Assembly (NCBI RefSeq): GCF_032854445.1
Contig: NC_088305.1
Span: forward strand, 20,011,717-20,075,716
Source of the DNA: Liolophura sinensis
Lineage: Eukaryota; Mollusca; Polyplacophora; Chitonida; Chitonidae
DNA length: 64,000 bases
Reading direction: 5' to 3'
A program made the translations under genes and the position numbers. The notes below the pieces were generated by a model. It did no database searches, was not told the origin of the DNA, and saw only the letters and a program-made list of their open reading frames with translations. The stretch's first letter is position 1. Each line of letters opens with the position of its first letter. Below, piece after piece: positions 42,116 through 55,098 of this stretch.

Positions 42116-43134
42116 CTTCAAAAATTATCCAAAGGCCGATTAACTGTATTTGGCACTTTGGCGTCCCCATGTTATATAATGCCTTTTAAATACATTTATG
42201 TCTAGGATGAATGTGCGAATAAAGAAAGTTTGTTTTTTCTGCCTTTACCGGTTTTGGAGATACTGCAATTTTACGAGCTGACTATGAATAAAAATAACAA
42301 GTTTTTAAACGCATTTTAATGGCAAAACCAACAGTCGTAGCTGTGCGGTCCTATCCGTGAGGTCAAAAATGAAGATCTGTGGTTGATCTATTTACTGACC
42401 AGTTTTCAGCTTCATAGCTATTACCGTGTCCGGCCACGCGACATTTGAAAAATGACACTGAAATGAGTTATAATTGTAATTTAAAGAAAAACTTTAAATC
42501 GCAAGAAAGAAACTAAAACCACGGGTTGTATTAGCAAGCCAAACCACATCTAAGTGCTGTCGGGTTTTTTTTTTTTTTATTCAAAATTCATCCACAGTCC
42601 ATCACGTGACTAAAACGACCAACAGCGAGCTTACACATTTCTCAACCGATTTGCATAACATTTTCAATCCTAATACCCCAGTAGCCTTGTACACGCATAT
42701 CAGTTTTCAGTGCAATCTGATCAGCGGTTCTGGAGAAGAAGTTGTTTTAAGATTTCTATACTGCTCCAATATGGTGGAAAAGTGTAGCCCAAGCGATTTG
42801 GTAAGGAACATGCGTAGAAAGTTAACAGCTGTGACAGCCAGTTTTCTCGCAAAACGAAAGAAAAGAGTTGTCAGAGAAGAAGAAAAATATTCTGAGCAAG
42901 AACAATAGTCTTCTGAGCGAAGCTTAGAAGCCTAAGTAGAAATGTCTGGTTTTAGATTCTATTTCAGTATACTACATGCAGAGCAATCTAATAGTGACAT
43001 GGGAATTTTATAACCTTGGGCAACACCTTGGTGCTGGTATATGGAGACACACATCCCGCTTTGGGAAATCATGGATAGTTTAACTAGGCAGTTAAATAGC
43101 ATATAATGGCCTATACGCCATTCAAACAGTTGTG

Positions 43135-43492
43135 AGTGAGTGAGTGTTTGGGGTTTAACGTCGTACTGAACAATTTTTCAGTCATATAACGACGAAAGAA
43201 TCCTTAGAGTACATGTAATGTGCCTCCTTGCTGCAGGACGAATTTCCATCGCTCTTTTATCTAGTGCTACTTCGCTGAGACGACTTACCAAAGGTAAGTG
43301 AGACACCCTGTTTGAGCCATTATATACTGCTAGGGGTCAACCAGTCTTTGCACTATCCCCTTTATGCTGAACGCCAAACGATGAAATTACAACGTCCTCT
43401 TTTAAGGTCTTAGGTGTGACTGGACCCAGGATTGACCCTGGATCTACCGTTCCCGAAGCGGACGTTGTATCAAACAAACTGTAGCGAGAAAA
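43135..43492 (-). mobile_element. SINE family 2 copy
   Basis: gtgagtgagtgagtgtttgg, gtttaacgtcgtactgaaca, tgtgcctccttgctgcagga, gacgacttaccaaaggtaag, gggtcaaccagtctttgcac, and tRNA-like head with gattgaccctggatctaccg (box B side) and cccgaagcggacgttg. Confidence 0.88.
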
Positions 43493-43499
43493 CTATAGG

Positions 43500-44430
43500 C
43501 CTATATATGATATTGATGACAGCTGAAAATGGTCCAACCTCTACGTAAAGAACACATCTTGGGCTACAATTTGGTGCTAATTACCGGTTTCTAGCTCTCA
43601 TAGTTTTCCATTTACAGCCCATTAAAATTATGTAACTACAATACCTTAACATTTTTTACTATATTTTAAAAAGTCACAAACATAGGCGGAAACAAAAGAA
43701 GGTTCGGAAGCAGCCGTCCAGAATACACCAAAGTTATATCAAAATTCAAATATTTTTGTGACGTCATGCGTATTTAACCACTGGCGAGAATCTAAAGTTT
43801 TTAACGTATTTTGGTATCTTTTTCAAACTTTTATAATAGTGTTGCTCTACATGTATATCACATTTTAAAAGGATCTATCCACTGGTTTTCAGAAGAATAT
43901 GTTTAAAGGTTTTGCTCGAAAACCTATATGGCCGCCAAACAAAGTTACGTAGGATAACAAACTTCAAAACTGTAGAAGATAACAGCTGCTAAAATTTTGC
44001 TGCCAATCATTTTTAATAACTGCGATTTGCAGTTTTACTAGAAAACCGACAAAAGTGAACCATTGCATGAAGATGGGCATAAAATGATAGCTGTATGGTT
44101 GGATAAGGGGGGATAATTTTGACAAAAAATGTGGTTGTCAGTAGTGTAACAGGGGTTGTCTGCTCTTGGGTTAGTGCATCCCTCTTTCTATTGCGTCAGT
44201 GATCGTCAGTGATTGTCATCTCAGTGATTGAGTACGTTCAAACTTGCGGAGCGTAACACGACGAAGTGCAGAGTCGTGAAAAATCTACAAGCGGTGTCCC
44301 GTGCGATGCACTTTTCGTGATTCGGTGGGTAAGTTTTTAAAAAAGGAAATTGGACTATACAAGCACGATTTTGAAGACGGAATTTCTCTGTCTCTCACCA
44401 TTCGTTGACCTGGAATTGCTGACACTAAGC
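43500..44430. other. Gene-free AT-rich stretch
   Basis: No recognisable coding, tandem or SINE signature, apart from tcagtgatcgtcagtgattg short repetition near 44195-44230. Confidence 0.45.
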
Positions 44431-44436
44431 AACCTT

Positions 44437-44645
44437 TGTTGATTTATTTATTTGATTGGTTTTTTACACCGTTTTCTATCAGTAAGATATATGCATGCAT
44501 ATCTTAACGTCAAATGTGAATAACTTCATCAGAAGATTGCCAAGGGTCGATGGTTTTTCCCCTCTGCCCATTAAAATAACCGCAATTATGTAAGTGAACA
44601 TTTCTTGAGTAAGGCAGTAAACAACATTCAAATAAATAAACCAAA
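44437..44645. mobile_element. Two SINE family 1 tail fragments in opposite orientation
   Basis: 44437-44478: gatttatttatttgattggt, ttttttacaccg (minus-type). 44560-44645: attaaaataaccgcaattat, gtaagtgaacatttcttgag, taaggcagtaaac, attcaaataaataaacc (plus-type). Confidence 0.6.
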
Positions 44646-44999
44646 ACGATGTCGGAAACATGTCACATATAGTATACATGTATTCTTTTTGTACATGTTT
44701 AATGAACTAAATTTGGTGGTTTGGCTTTAGCTCTTAGGATCTAGGCCTTAAAACAGATATTCGAATACCAGCTGTCAACCAAAATGGGCGTTCTGGGTCA
44801 ATAATCGCAAGGCCCATTCCTAAAACGACGTTTAATACCAAACGGGCTCTAAGAACTAAGAAACTATATACAGCATGAAAGTAGGTCGGAATCATGCAAA
44901 GAGAAATATTCAACGGTTTAGGATAGGTGATCTGACGTGGTTAGATGCGATCAATTTGCGAAAAGGCGCAATTTCACCAAAATGTGCAGGTGACGTACA

Positions 45000-45535
45000 G
45001 TTTGCACAAACAATCGACAGACTGCTCATGAACCCGTGGACAAATTCGCTAATACCGTCGCCTGACTGACTCTGAACCCTTTGCTCAAAAACCATCGACG
45101 CACTGCTGACAGTCCTCGGGAAACCTTTGTAAACTGTTTAATATGAGCCTACTGGAGTCTTAATGAACCACGGGCTGAATGTTCGTTAAATCGTTTTCTA
45201 TTTAAAGGAACCAACGACAGGGTGTTCAGTAGCCCATGTGTGGTGTACAGGAACCAACAGAGTGTTCCTCGCGCTTGTATATTCTACTTAAAATACTCGA
45301 AGCCGAAAGTCATCGGAATGCAAACAATTCCTAAAAATCGTCAACAGACTCTCTATGAACCCTTTGGGAATGCGCACAAAACATCAACAGAGTGTCCATG
45401 AACCCTTGAATGATCCGCAAGAACCATCCACAATCGGCCCATGAACCCTTGGGAAATCCACAGGGACAAACTCGTCCCGAGTCTTTGAACACTCGGCGGG
45501 AACCACTGATGCATTCTTAATGAGGCTGACACTAT
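45000..45535. repeat. Degenerate tandem repeat, about 50-60-bp unit
   Basis: Recurring cat(c)aacag(a)gtgtcc, atgaaccctttgg(g)aa, and ccgca(a)aaacca(tc) pieces, spaced irregularly. Old, diverged. Confidence 0.5.
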
Positions 45536-46004
45536 CCATGAGTGAAAGTCGTTGTGTTCGTCCCACATTTTTGATTGAAATGGCTATGTTGAAAACCCAT
45601 ACAAAGGCCGTTATGTATCAAAAAAGTTTTGAAGTTGTGAAAACAGATGAATGTGTCTATTGTACAGAGCCATAAAAGTGACATTTTGAAAAAAAAATAT
45701 TGGCAAGAGGAAAACATATTACATAGTGAAAAAAAAGCTGTTTTTACACCCAACTTTAAAGGTCGGAGTCCTGACATAATTGACCAATCATAATTAAGGG
45801 TTACACTATAATCTCATCTATATATAGGGAACTGTTGCCTGATCGTCAGTACCATTATGCTCTTCCCTCAAATGTTTTTTTTTTTCACCATGTCAATTTT
45901 TTTTATCTGCAAAACATGTGTTCAGGTCCAAAATTTTTTTTCACAATGTCACTTTTACGGCTCCGAACTATTGTATTGTTATTTGAAATATTTTGATTTG
46001 ATTT

Positions 46005-46175
46005 AAGCTTTGATAGATTGATTGTTGTGTAGCGCCGTACTCAAAAATTTTCACTTACACGATGGCGGTGAGTTTTGTGAGTGGAGGAAACCGGAATCCC
46101 CAGGGTAAACCACATACCTTCGACATGATAGTGACGAACTTTCCTACACACGATATGCACACCGTATTAAGACAA
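46005..46175 (-). mobile_element. SINE family 1 relative, degenerate
   Basis: gattgattgttgtgtagcgc, cgtactcaaaaattttcact, cgatggcggtgagttttgtg, gtggaggaaaccggaat, gacgaactttcctaca. Confidence 0.6.
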
Positions 46176-46929
46176 GTGGTCTTCAACGAACGTTAGACTT
46201 TGCAAGCAACCAAAAGAAAGTTGTCGACCGCTTGTTGCTGTAACTGTTTAAGCCCCTTCAAGCACAAAAATTCTCCGTGCAAGGCCGCCTTTGAACCAAA
46301 ACTCTGTGTGTCCGAGGGATTGAAGAACACGCGCCTTTCACAACTAGACCATTAATACTAGACTGCGTTGATCTTATGGTTACGGCTTTTAACCTTGACA
46401 TTTTAGGTGTTTTGTACATCGGACCTACTTCATCAAAGCTCCCCCGCATAGTTCAGTTTTATCCCCCAGTAATCAGATTTGTTACATGGCTAATACTCAT
46501 ACCACCTGAGCTTTTTAATCTTATATCAACAGAACAATATATTTCTGACCTTTAATGAAAACATATGGACCGATTTCACAATAAATCTGGTTTTGATTTG
46601 AGTTATTTTGTTATCTGGTTATTTGTTTTGCGCCATATAAAGCGGTTAGAATTGGGGAATGCTATTTTGAGATAAATTTATGGAAATGTGAATTTCTGGT
46701 GTTATGGAATTCGTACCTGGAGCATTTATGATTTATTCATATATACAGGCCTTTCCGAACTGTCAATCAAGAACACGCAATTGATCAACCATAAGCAGTA
46801 TATACACTTGGTTACAAATGTTCCATCTTTCTGTGACGTCATGAGGTGACAATTGCTTTCACTGGGAATGGAATGAAAAGTAACGTTGCCACGAGAAGGG
46901 GTGGTGAGACATCGGATGTGTTGGATCCA

Positions 46930-48890
46930 TCCATTGTCTGTCATTACAGAAACGGTGACTTGTCATTTCCCCGGTTATATAGACTGTTGTTACCACAAAC
47001 GGTGACTTGTGTACTGAAGTTTGAAATTCTCACTGAAGTCAAAAATGGCTTTGAAGAATCGGCCCCCGAGATCTAAATGATTTATGACGAGGCCATGGTC
47101 AGCTGTTGTACCACAAGGTTATTTCATCCCAACAATAATACCGATGTTCTGTGTCGTGGGAGTGACGCCATATGGGTTGTATGGGTTACCACAGCTGCGC
47201 CCCAGACCTTTCTCCAGTGCATTTTACGTGTATTGTAAACTTGAACTCGCACCTACAAGCACCCCCCACCCCGTCCCCACCACCAACCTCTCCCTCACCT
47301 TTGCTATATATGTATACTATCATGTTATCGACCATTGAGCTGTAGAATCAATAATTTTAATATGAGGCTTAGCAGGATGTGTTTTGACTGTCCAGCGCTG
47401 GTCATTTTGTTTCCAACCTTATGTATATCTTCGAAGAACCAAAGATGTCATTTAATGAAGATGAGTTTCGAACTTCTGTGACACCATACTCCCATTACCG
47501 AGACGTTTAACTTGAAATCAGACATTTGATGATTTTTGTCCGTGTCTGAAAACGGTGATTGGCTTACACATTTCGATTTGCAGAAACGGCGACTTCATAT
47601 CTTCAACTTGGAGAATGTTCTTTCTTGAAACTGGCCCGACGTTTGAGGCCTTCCTTTGGGCAATGGGTTTTCTAACATGATGTTTCGTCATGTCTTCCGC
47701 AAAGAGACTGTTGTCGCTGCACTGGTTTTACTCTCTGTGACGACATTTGTTATTTTGTCCATTCCGGAAACGGTAGCTTGTTGTTGCCTCCACATATAGA
47801 GTGTCCTTTTCAGAAATGGTGACAACCTCTTGTTGTCTTTTGTAGTGTCAATAAACGTAATTCCGCTTATATAAACCTCCAGAAACACTGACATGTTATT
47901 TCTTCCGCTAGGACACTGCCTTTACCAGAAACACGACTTAACATTTCTTCCGCTTGCAGACTGCCTTTTCCAAAATCGGCGACTTGTCATTTTCCAGGAG
48001 ACGTATATTGTCTTTTCCAAAAAGGGTGACTCGAAATTCTTCCGCTGAGTACATAGCTTTTTCCAGAAACGGTGAATTGACATTTCTCCCTCTACGGACG
48101 TTGCCCTTTCCGGAAATTGTGACATGACATTTCCTCCGATAAAGACATTGTCTTTAGCCGAAACGGCATCTCGACATTCCTTCCAAAAACGGTGAGTCAT
48201 TTTCCAGGGGTGCGGCTTGTCATTTCTTCCGAGACGTATATTGGCTTTTTCACAAACTCTGACTTGAAATTTCTTCCGCCAAGCACATATCTTTTCCAGA
48301 AAAGGTGACCTGACATTTCGTCCGCTGAGGACATTGTCTTGTTCAGAAACGGTGACTTGACATTCCTTTTCCTATGGACATTGCATTTTTGAGAAGCCAT
48401 GGCTTATCATTCCTTCCGATAAGGACATTTGCTTTTTCCCGAAACGGTGACTTGACGTTCCTTCCGATAACGACATTGCCTTTGACAGAAACAGCGACCT
48501 GACGTTTCTTCCGCTGACATTGTCTTTATCAGAAACAGTGACTTAACATTTCTTCTTCTATGGACATTGCTTTTTTCAGCAGCCATGGCTTATCATTCCT
48601 TCCGATAAGGACATTGCTTTTTCCAGAAACGGGACCTGACGTTCCTTCCGATAACGACATTGCCTTCGACAGAAACGGTGACCTGATATCAGACTGTCAT
48701 TTCTTCTGCCAGGGTATATTGCATTTTCTAAAAACATTGTTATTTATCATTTCTTCCTGTTATAAACTGCCTTTTCCACATAGAGTTAACTGTTGCGTCG
48801 TCTTCTACGGGCACTGACTTTTCCAGAAACGATGAATTGAAATTTTTTCCTCTATAGAACATTGCTTTTTCAAGAAAAAGTGAATTGTCA
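46930..48890. repeat. Diverged tandem array, about 47-bp unit
   Basis: Unit elements: ttccgataaggacattgc, tttttccagaaacggtgac, ttgacatttc. Best preserved 47930-48700; a 130-bp block (ctatggacattgc...agccatggcttatcattcc) is present at 48370 and again at 48560, showing multi-unit duplication. Open frames on the minus strand (FWK..., SAEEM...) derive from the unit. Confidence 0.85.
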
Positions 48891-48899
48891 TAACTCCAA

Positions 48900-51110
48900 A
48901 AATGCAAGTCATAATGGTATTGATATTCTGTATTTCATTAAATTCATCTCTAGGGTATATTGCTGATGTTTGTTGCATGAATACAGAATATTATACCTTT
49001 CTATATGGCTTCAATTGTTATTCGTAGTTGGTATTATTTTTTTCGATAAAACTGTTTCCAATTACAGCTTGTCAACTTTATTGTCCAGGCTTCGATACAT
49101 TTCTTGACGGGTCTCGCTCTAATACCGTATTTTGTGTATTTTTTTTTAGTCATGCAATATATACCTTATATATCAACCGTATTTTGGGTATTTTATTTAC
49201 TTCCACTGAAAAATGTCATTTTAGGGAGGCGTATATTTTATATATACAAAAATTGATAAATATATATTTAAGGTTCCGTGTGTCCTTCATTATTCAAGAG
49301 AGGTCTCTACGTACACCTGTCAAGTTGGCTTGACGTGAAACCTGTATGAGGCGGGAGTGGCGTACTGGCCTTGTTGTGAGGGAGGACAGGTAGGGCTTAG
49401 ATTTGGGTGGGTGGTTACAAGAAGACAAATGGCAGCCTTGTTACGATTAAGAACAAGTTGTATCTTGCCATTTAGAGCTTGATCTGTTTTCGTCTTAAAA
49501 TCTATCTTCTGGCTGCGTGACCATGTTTCGCTAATCTGATTGGCTGTAGAGAGCTAGAGCTCCAAAAACACTGATCAATGATCGTCTAGTCCTGCGCTGT
49601 CATAAAAGCCAACAGCTACTCACCTAGGTGTATTTATACCTCTACGTTTTTTACAATGGCTTTTGGAAAGCAGGTCAAAATTCAGTTACCACAAATAATG
49701 GTATCGCTGACGTCAATAGTAATACTAGATATCGAACGCTACATTAAAAAATAAAATCTGTAATACTGGGTCAAATTTAACCTAATATCATGTATGTAAG
49801 ATAACTGTTGAATTAATGTAATACATTTGTTATATTTAACTCACAGAATAATCTGCTGCCTTAACAGAATACTTTTTATCATTTCTGTTAAATTCAACAG
49901 ATTGTGATTATCATCATTATTGATTTTGGCGAGTACATTTCTAGCTTCCACAATCACATTTATAGGCAATCACTAAAACGCATATGTAAGGTTATTAGAA
50001 CGATTCATTTACCCGCAGTTTGTTGAAAGCAAGAATCCTGAGTATTAACTATGCTCGTGCGAACACCTGGATGTTGTTGTGCTAGACTGTGAATCTATAC
50101 AAGCGTTTAACCGCACGTACTATAAACACAGCCAACAATGTTTGCTTTGGTGACCTATATTATATTGGCATCACTGTAACGCCTGTATGCCAATATCGAT
50201 TTTCTATGGAATCCCCCTCTCTGCAGCCTCTACATCAATACGGCGCGCGCGCCTACGCACACAAAACTGGTGACGTCATCGGTATCAGTGTCCCTGGCAA
50301 TGTGCGTAATAGCTGTAAGACGACGTCGCCAACTCCGCTAAGAGAAGCTAACTGTGTCAGAGAGAACTCTGCTAAGTTTAGATCCAGTTGCATCACAGAT
50401 CATTTACACTGGAGAGGAGACAATCCGATTGCTTTCATGCATACGGCAGGGTGTTTCTAGGAAACCGCAAGACGGAATTTCACGAGAATTCACCGCTTTA
50501 GCGTCATGGGGTGATTTCTGCAGCTATAGCGCGTACCGCGTTAAGCCACGGGACAAGAGGCATTAATAGTGCGCATGTCCTGTGAAAAAAGATAATAAAC
50601 TTCGATCGATGCGAATGCGTCATATTGTTTTCCGACATCCCAGAATGGAAGAAGGAGAAGAAAAAAAGAAAAACACAACGCTCCGTTCAGTCGCTAAGAG
50701 GAAAATCAATACTGTGTAATATGGAGGAAGAGGAGAAGCGTTTATCTACTGATCTGCGTTGCGATCAGCACGCTGATCTAGCCATTGCCACAGTGTTTCT
50801 GCTGTGTTACACGTACATGCACATCCGCCCACGCAGACACACAGAAATAGCTCGCTTAACCTGGATGGCCGACCGGTACAGCTTACTGGAAATAGGTGAT
50901 ACCAAACTGTGATGGAACCACTGCCTTCTGGAGAAACCTTGGAGCACTGGGTCACAGGATTTCTCTTCCCTTCATGCATAACGTTCACTTCTCTTCAATC
51001 CGCGTTAAACCAATCGCGGGTAGCATCGCAGACATGCTAATTAATAGCTTTTGATAACATCGGGAATTTTCCACTTCGCAGGTATGATGAACGGTAACGA
51101 CATTAATTGC
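48900..51110. other. No recognisable gene; CpG-rich island near 50230-50340
   Basis: 50230-50340 is unusually rich in CpG for this window (tacggcgcgcgcgcctacgc, tggtgacgtcatcgg with a perfect CRE palindrome TGACGTCA near 50272). ORFs of 123 aa (50089-50460, +) and 95 aa (50625-50912, +) overlap here but match nothing recognised. This may be an unrecognised promoter. Confidence 0.35.
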
Positions 51111-51128
51111 TGACGCTATACTTCGCAG

Positions 51129-51392
51129 ATATTTTTTTATTTATTTATTTTATTCTACGCCTTACAGAAAAGTATTTCACTTATTCGACTGCAGCCAGCA
51201 TTGTGTTGGGAGGAAATCGGGAGGAGCTCAGAGGAAACCCAGGACTATCCGCAGGTTGCTAACAGACCTAGCACCGCTGGAGAGGAAGCCAGTATGCAGG
51301 AGATAGACTTGAACTCACAGCGACCACATTTGTGAAAGGCTCCTTAGCTATTGCACCGCGCTGACACGGTAACACTCGGCCACGAAGGTTAC
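51129..51392 (-). mobile_element. SINE family 1, full-length copy
   Basis: ttatttatttattttattct, acgccttacagaaaag, tatttcacttattcgactgc, gcattgtgttgggaggaaat, ctatccgcaggttgctaaca, gacttgaactcacagcgacc, ggtaacactcggccacgaag. Confidence 0.87.
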
Positions 51393-51504
51393 TTCATAGA
51401 TTTGTTGTTCATCAGTCGTCGTCGGCCAATATAGAAATACTATGTGCGCTTTCTGTATTGTTTTGTTCAGGTGGGTGTGTTGGGTGGAGGTGTCTTTTTG
51501 TTTA

Positions 51505-51720
51505 CTAAATGTGATGACAGCATAGCATTTCGAGTAATTGTAAACCAATGACGTCTAATGAATGGCAATTCCCTTCCATTTTTTCCCCACATAATTCTGC
51601 TTAAGCCGTGGTACTAGGGGGCGTGTAAATTAGAATAAAACCCTTAGCTGAGGTAAAATGCCAAAGAGACTTGATTTCCGAGGTTGCGTGTACGTGGGGT
51701 CATTTGTAAAACTTACATTG
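51505..51720 (+). repeat. Dispersed repeat, copy 1 (partner at 62508)
   Basis: Shares ordered blocks with 62508-62720: aaatgtgatgacagca, gagtaattgtaaaccaatga, cgtctaatg, acataattctgcttaagcc, gtggtactagggggcgtgta, ataaaaccct. About 200 bp. Identity of the element unknown. Confidence 0.7.
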
Positions 51721-51721
51721 T

Positions 51722-51935
51722 CATATCACGACCAGGAGTCATTAGGTGTGTGTACCGTGCTATATTGTGGCAGGGCGAGTCCATGCCGCAAAAGTGCTGC
51801 CACCAATGAAGTATCATCCCAAAGACACCAAACATGACACCCCACCAAGTCACATTATGCTGACAGCGGGCCAACTAGTCACGGGATCTTCCGAGTTAGA
51901 GGCGGACGCTCTAACAATTAGGCTACCGTAGCGTA
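51722..51935 (-). mobile_element. SINE family 3 copy
   Basis: Minus-strand head GGTAGCCTAATTGTTAGAGC (box A) followed by gtccgcctctaactcggaag and atcccg; the body shares tgtattttgacacc-type caaagacaccaaacatgaca with the copy at 14903 (inverted). Confidence 0.75.
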
Positions 51936-52839
51936 GTGTCCTCGCTTCTCATTTTTAGTCTCTCTGCTGGAGTCTTTTGTATTATTTTGTTCCTGCATGG
52001 ATACATATGAGTATAAAGTACATTTCTTTGAATGTACAAATGCGATGAAAAGACGTTGGAAGTGCGATGGAAAGGGAAATGCAATGGAAGACCATGGAAT
52101 CGCGATGGGAAAGACCCAAGTCACGAGAATGATTTGCTAACGTCAAGCTGATATAGTATCGACCGATTGCAATTACAGTTGTCCTTTTTAATTATTTGCT
52201 TCTTTTAAAGCGTGGACAAAAAAGATACTGTCCCTCCTATGCATTGCCTAATAAATTAATTGATTTTTGAGATGAATCACGCCAAATATGCCCTTTTGCC
52301 ACCAATATTTATATTTTCTTTAACTAACCGGAACCAAAAAACTCACTATTACTCATAAACCCGACCGAAGTGATATAATTGAAATGCTTTAATGAGTGTG
52401 ATGTGAAACTAAAAGTTTGGTCGCGATCAAGTTCTGAATTCAGATCAAGGAATTTTTTTAAGGATTTTTTACCATTAATTGTCTGTCTCTGCAACTTTCG
52501 CAGAATGTGATCATTGGCAGCTGGGATTGGTCGACTGTGCCGCATCACTACCTGATATATTGTAACCTCTCGCCAAGAATTTAAAAAAAAAAAAGGAAAA
52601 GACTCATCCTGACTAAAGTTTACCATGCACTTACACTCCAAAAATGGGTGCATGGCTGGCAACGAAGAAAGGCTGCGTGTCTTAAACTACAAAGACTTAC
52701 ATAGAAAATTCCCCCATGAAAAGTGTAAGTGGTAATAGGTCATGAGTTTATACTGCCTCTGTTACTGTCACAAGCCAATGGGCGTGTTCGCCTCAGCCCT
52801 CCTGTTTAAGCTATGCGGCTTTACGTAAAGTCGTTTGCC

Positions 52840-52948
52840 AGGCACCGGCATGGCGAAGGTCGGTGGTTTACTTTCGGACACTCCGCTTTCCTCCACCTAT
52901 GCATGAAAATCCTTTTACGGCGTTACGCAACAATCAAATAAATAATAA
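52840..52948 (+). mobile_element. SINE relative, 3' fragment of a variant
   Basis: caccggcatggcgaaggtcg, gtggtttactttcggacact, ccgctttcctccaccta, ttacggcgttacgcaacaat, caaataaataataaac. A similar variant lies at 55612-55735. Confidence 0.5.
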
Positions 52949-53007
52949 ACAATCTACCTTATTTGATTGCGGCCTGGTGCTTAAGGGTGCTTTACTATAG
53001 TCTATCT

Positions 53008-53781
53008 CTTTTAGAGAGTCGCCTATACTCAACTGTCTGTAATATCAGTCATACTCGCACCCAACATTGCCTTCAGTCCGTGACACGTAACAACACAAGC
53101 TCTATGGATATGTTTGAACTTCATATTTCTACTAGGAAAATGAAGTTAGAACACTTTTTTATGTCCATAAGCCTGGTTTCGACTGCAAGAACCAGTTGAC
53201 TCGGGTGACGCCATAATTATTCAAAAATCAGTGATATGCTGGGTATTGGTCAACATGTTTTGAAGGCGGGTGACACCAGCTAACTGAACTGCTGTCGACT
53301 TCACTGTAAACTCTGTTTCTGACACTGCCATAATTGAAATCGTTCGCACGTTTTAATATAATATAACCTTAATAAATGAATTATACTTTATCTCTTGTAG
53401 TCTATGATATCACGGCAGTATAGTTATTCGCAGAGACAGTTGTGTAGGCAGTGTTATTGCATGGAGTTTGTGCTAACCGCTTGTCGGTGCAGCCATTGTA
53501 AAACAAATTACTCTCCACGCCCATTGTCCAGCATGCAACTTGTTTTTGAATAATTACGACTTCACCCGAGGCAATGAGTTCTTGGTGTCGAAACTAAGCT
53601 GATGGAGTTTAACATTATGAATTAGAAAAAGTCTTCTAACTGCAATTTCTTTGTGATAACATGGACGTCCAACATGTCAATGTCTAAAGCATGGGTTGTT
53701 ACGTGACACTTGCTAAAGGCAATTTTGGTAGCGAATGTGAATGACTTTACAGACAGCTGAATGTAGGCGACTCTCCAAAAG
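53008..53781. mobile_element. Long inverted repeat (fold-back element)
   Basis: Left arm 53008-53250 and right arm 53520-53781 are inverted copies at roughly 70 percent identity by eye, with a loop of about 270 bp. Matched blocks: gagagtcgccta, caactgtctgtaa/cagctgtctgtaa, attgcctt, cacgtaacaac, agttagaa, gtttcgac, ctcgggtga, cgtaattattcaaaaa. Both arms retain a short similar open frame. No transposase motif seen. The exact ends are uncertain. Confidence 0.7.
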
Positions 53782-53867
53782 AAATAAACGAAAAGAAGGC
53801 ATATAAGTAAAATGGTGAAAAAACATACATATTTACCTTTTAAAACACAGCAGCCGAAACGCACGAG

Positions 53868-53975
53868 TGTTGGGATCGAACACGCGAGAATTTAACTCGA
53901 ATACTCGGGAGTTGGACTAGAATACGCTAGAGCTGTGCTAGAACACGCGAGAGTTGGGCTAGAACACGCGACCTC
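53868..53975. repeat. Short tandem repeat, about 24-27-bp unit, 4 copies
   Basis: Unit like tagaacacgcgagagttggg (c), with degenerate leftmost copies. Confidence 0.75.
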
Positions 53976-54719
53976 ATTGGTCAAGTGCCTAATGGTCGCA
54001 GCAAGCCAGCGCTTCAATCAGTTACACCAGCTACCCACTCCCCGCTTCCTCACCTCACACTCCCTCACTCCCTACCCCGGTTTCATAAATTGTGACATAT
54101 AAGATCTGTTGTGGTCTAAGAGGCCTGTGTTGCACCAGTGGTTTACGGACTAAAAATATAGCATTATTGTGGCTTGGCTATATATTGTAATTAGCTAAGG
54201 ACTTGATTTGCGTCAGCACACTGTCACCCAGTCAGCTCGCTATGACGTCGTTAAGCATGTATCTTTCAGAATGACACGCTGCGCTGGCAATATTGATGCG
54301 GTCTTCGTCGTGGTGAGACGACAAGATCCTGTCTCGCAAAACTCACTGTTGTCCTCCATTTGATATACCACTGACAATAGTTTAAAATAGATGGAAATAC
54401 CGAATCAAAATACGTCTTCTAATCTCTCTGAAATCATGCGAATGGCTTTATACTCTATCCTTTATCAGCATCCAAAAAACATGGGCTAATATTGGAACTG
54501 TGTAAATATTTAAAACACAACAACCAAAGCACACCAGGGCTTAAAAAAACGACGTTAGTGTGTTCAGGGGATTCCTGCTCATAGAGTATACTTTGCATAT
54601 TATTTTGCGGAAATCAACTTACGTCTTCGGCAAAATTTGGTGTTTCGAACCTTTTACCGGCTCTGAGGGTGACGCAAGATAGTACAGAGTTTAGTGAGAC
54701 TATACACAAACCCTGACCT

Positions 54720-54785
54720 AGCATCACTCAGACAACAGACTTTCTGTTAAAATTAAGAGATTAATTTTTGGAGTGGATGGTGGCT
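54720..54785. mobile_element. End fragment of the MITE-like element seen at 40681
   Basis: catcactcagacaacagact, ttctgttaaaatta, attaatttttggag match the right arm at 41010-41060. Confidence 0.55.
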
Positions 54786-54954
54786 GTCAGTTTTATCGGG
54801 GGTGGGGGGGGAGAAGGAAACCAAAATATCCAGGGTAAGCACCGCCTATTGGCACGCGACTGATTAACGTTTGGCACGCGACTGATTAACGTTCTCAAAT
54901 GTGACGCTGAGATATCCACGCCATATTTGTGGAAGACGTGTTTCTGTCGAACGT

Positions 54955-55013
54955 TATTTATTTATTTACTTATTCGATTGTTGTTTTAATATATATATAT
55001 ATATATATATATG

Positions 55014-55098
<85 letters not shown>

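Noticed and set aside
47688..48400. Minus-strand frames with repeated FWK and MTSR/FKS motifs
   Set aside because: Unit translation of the diverged 47-bp array.
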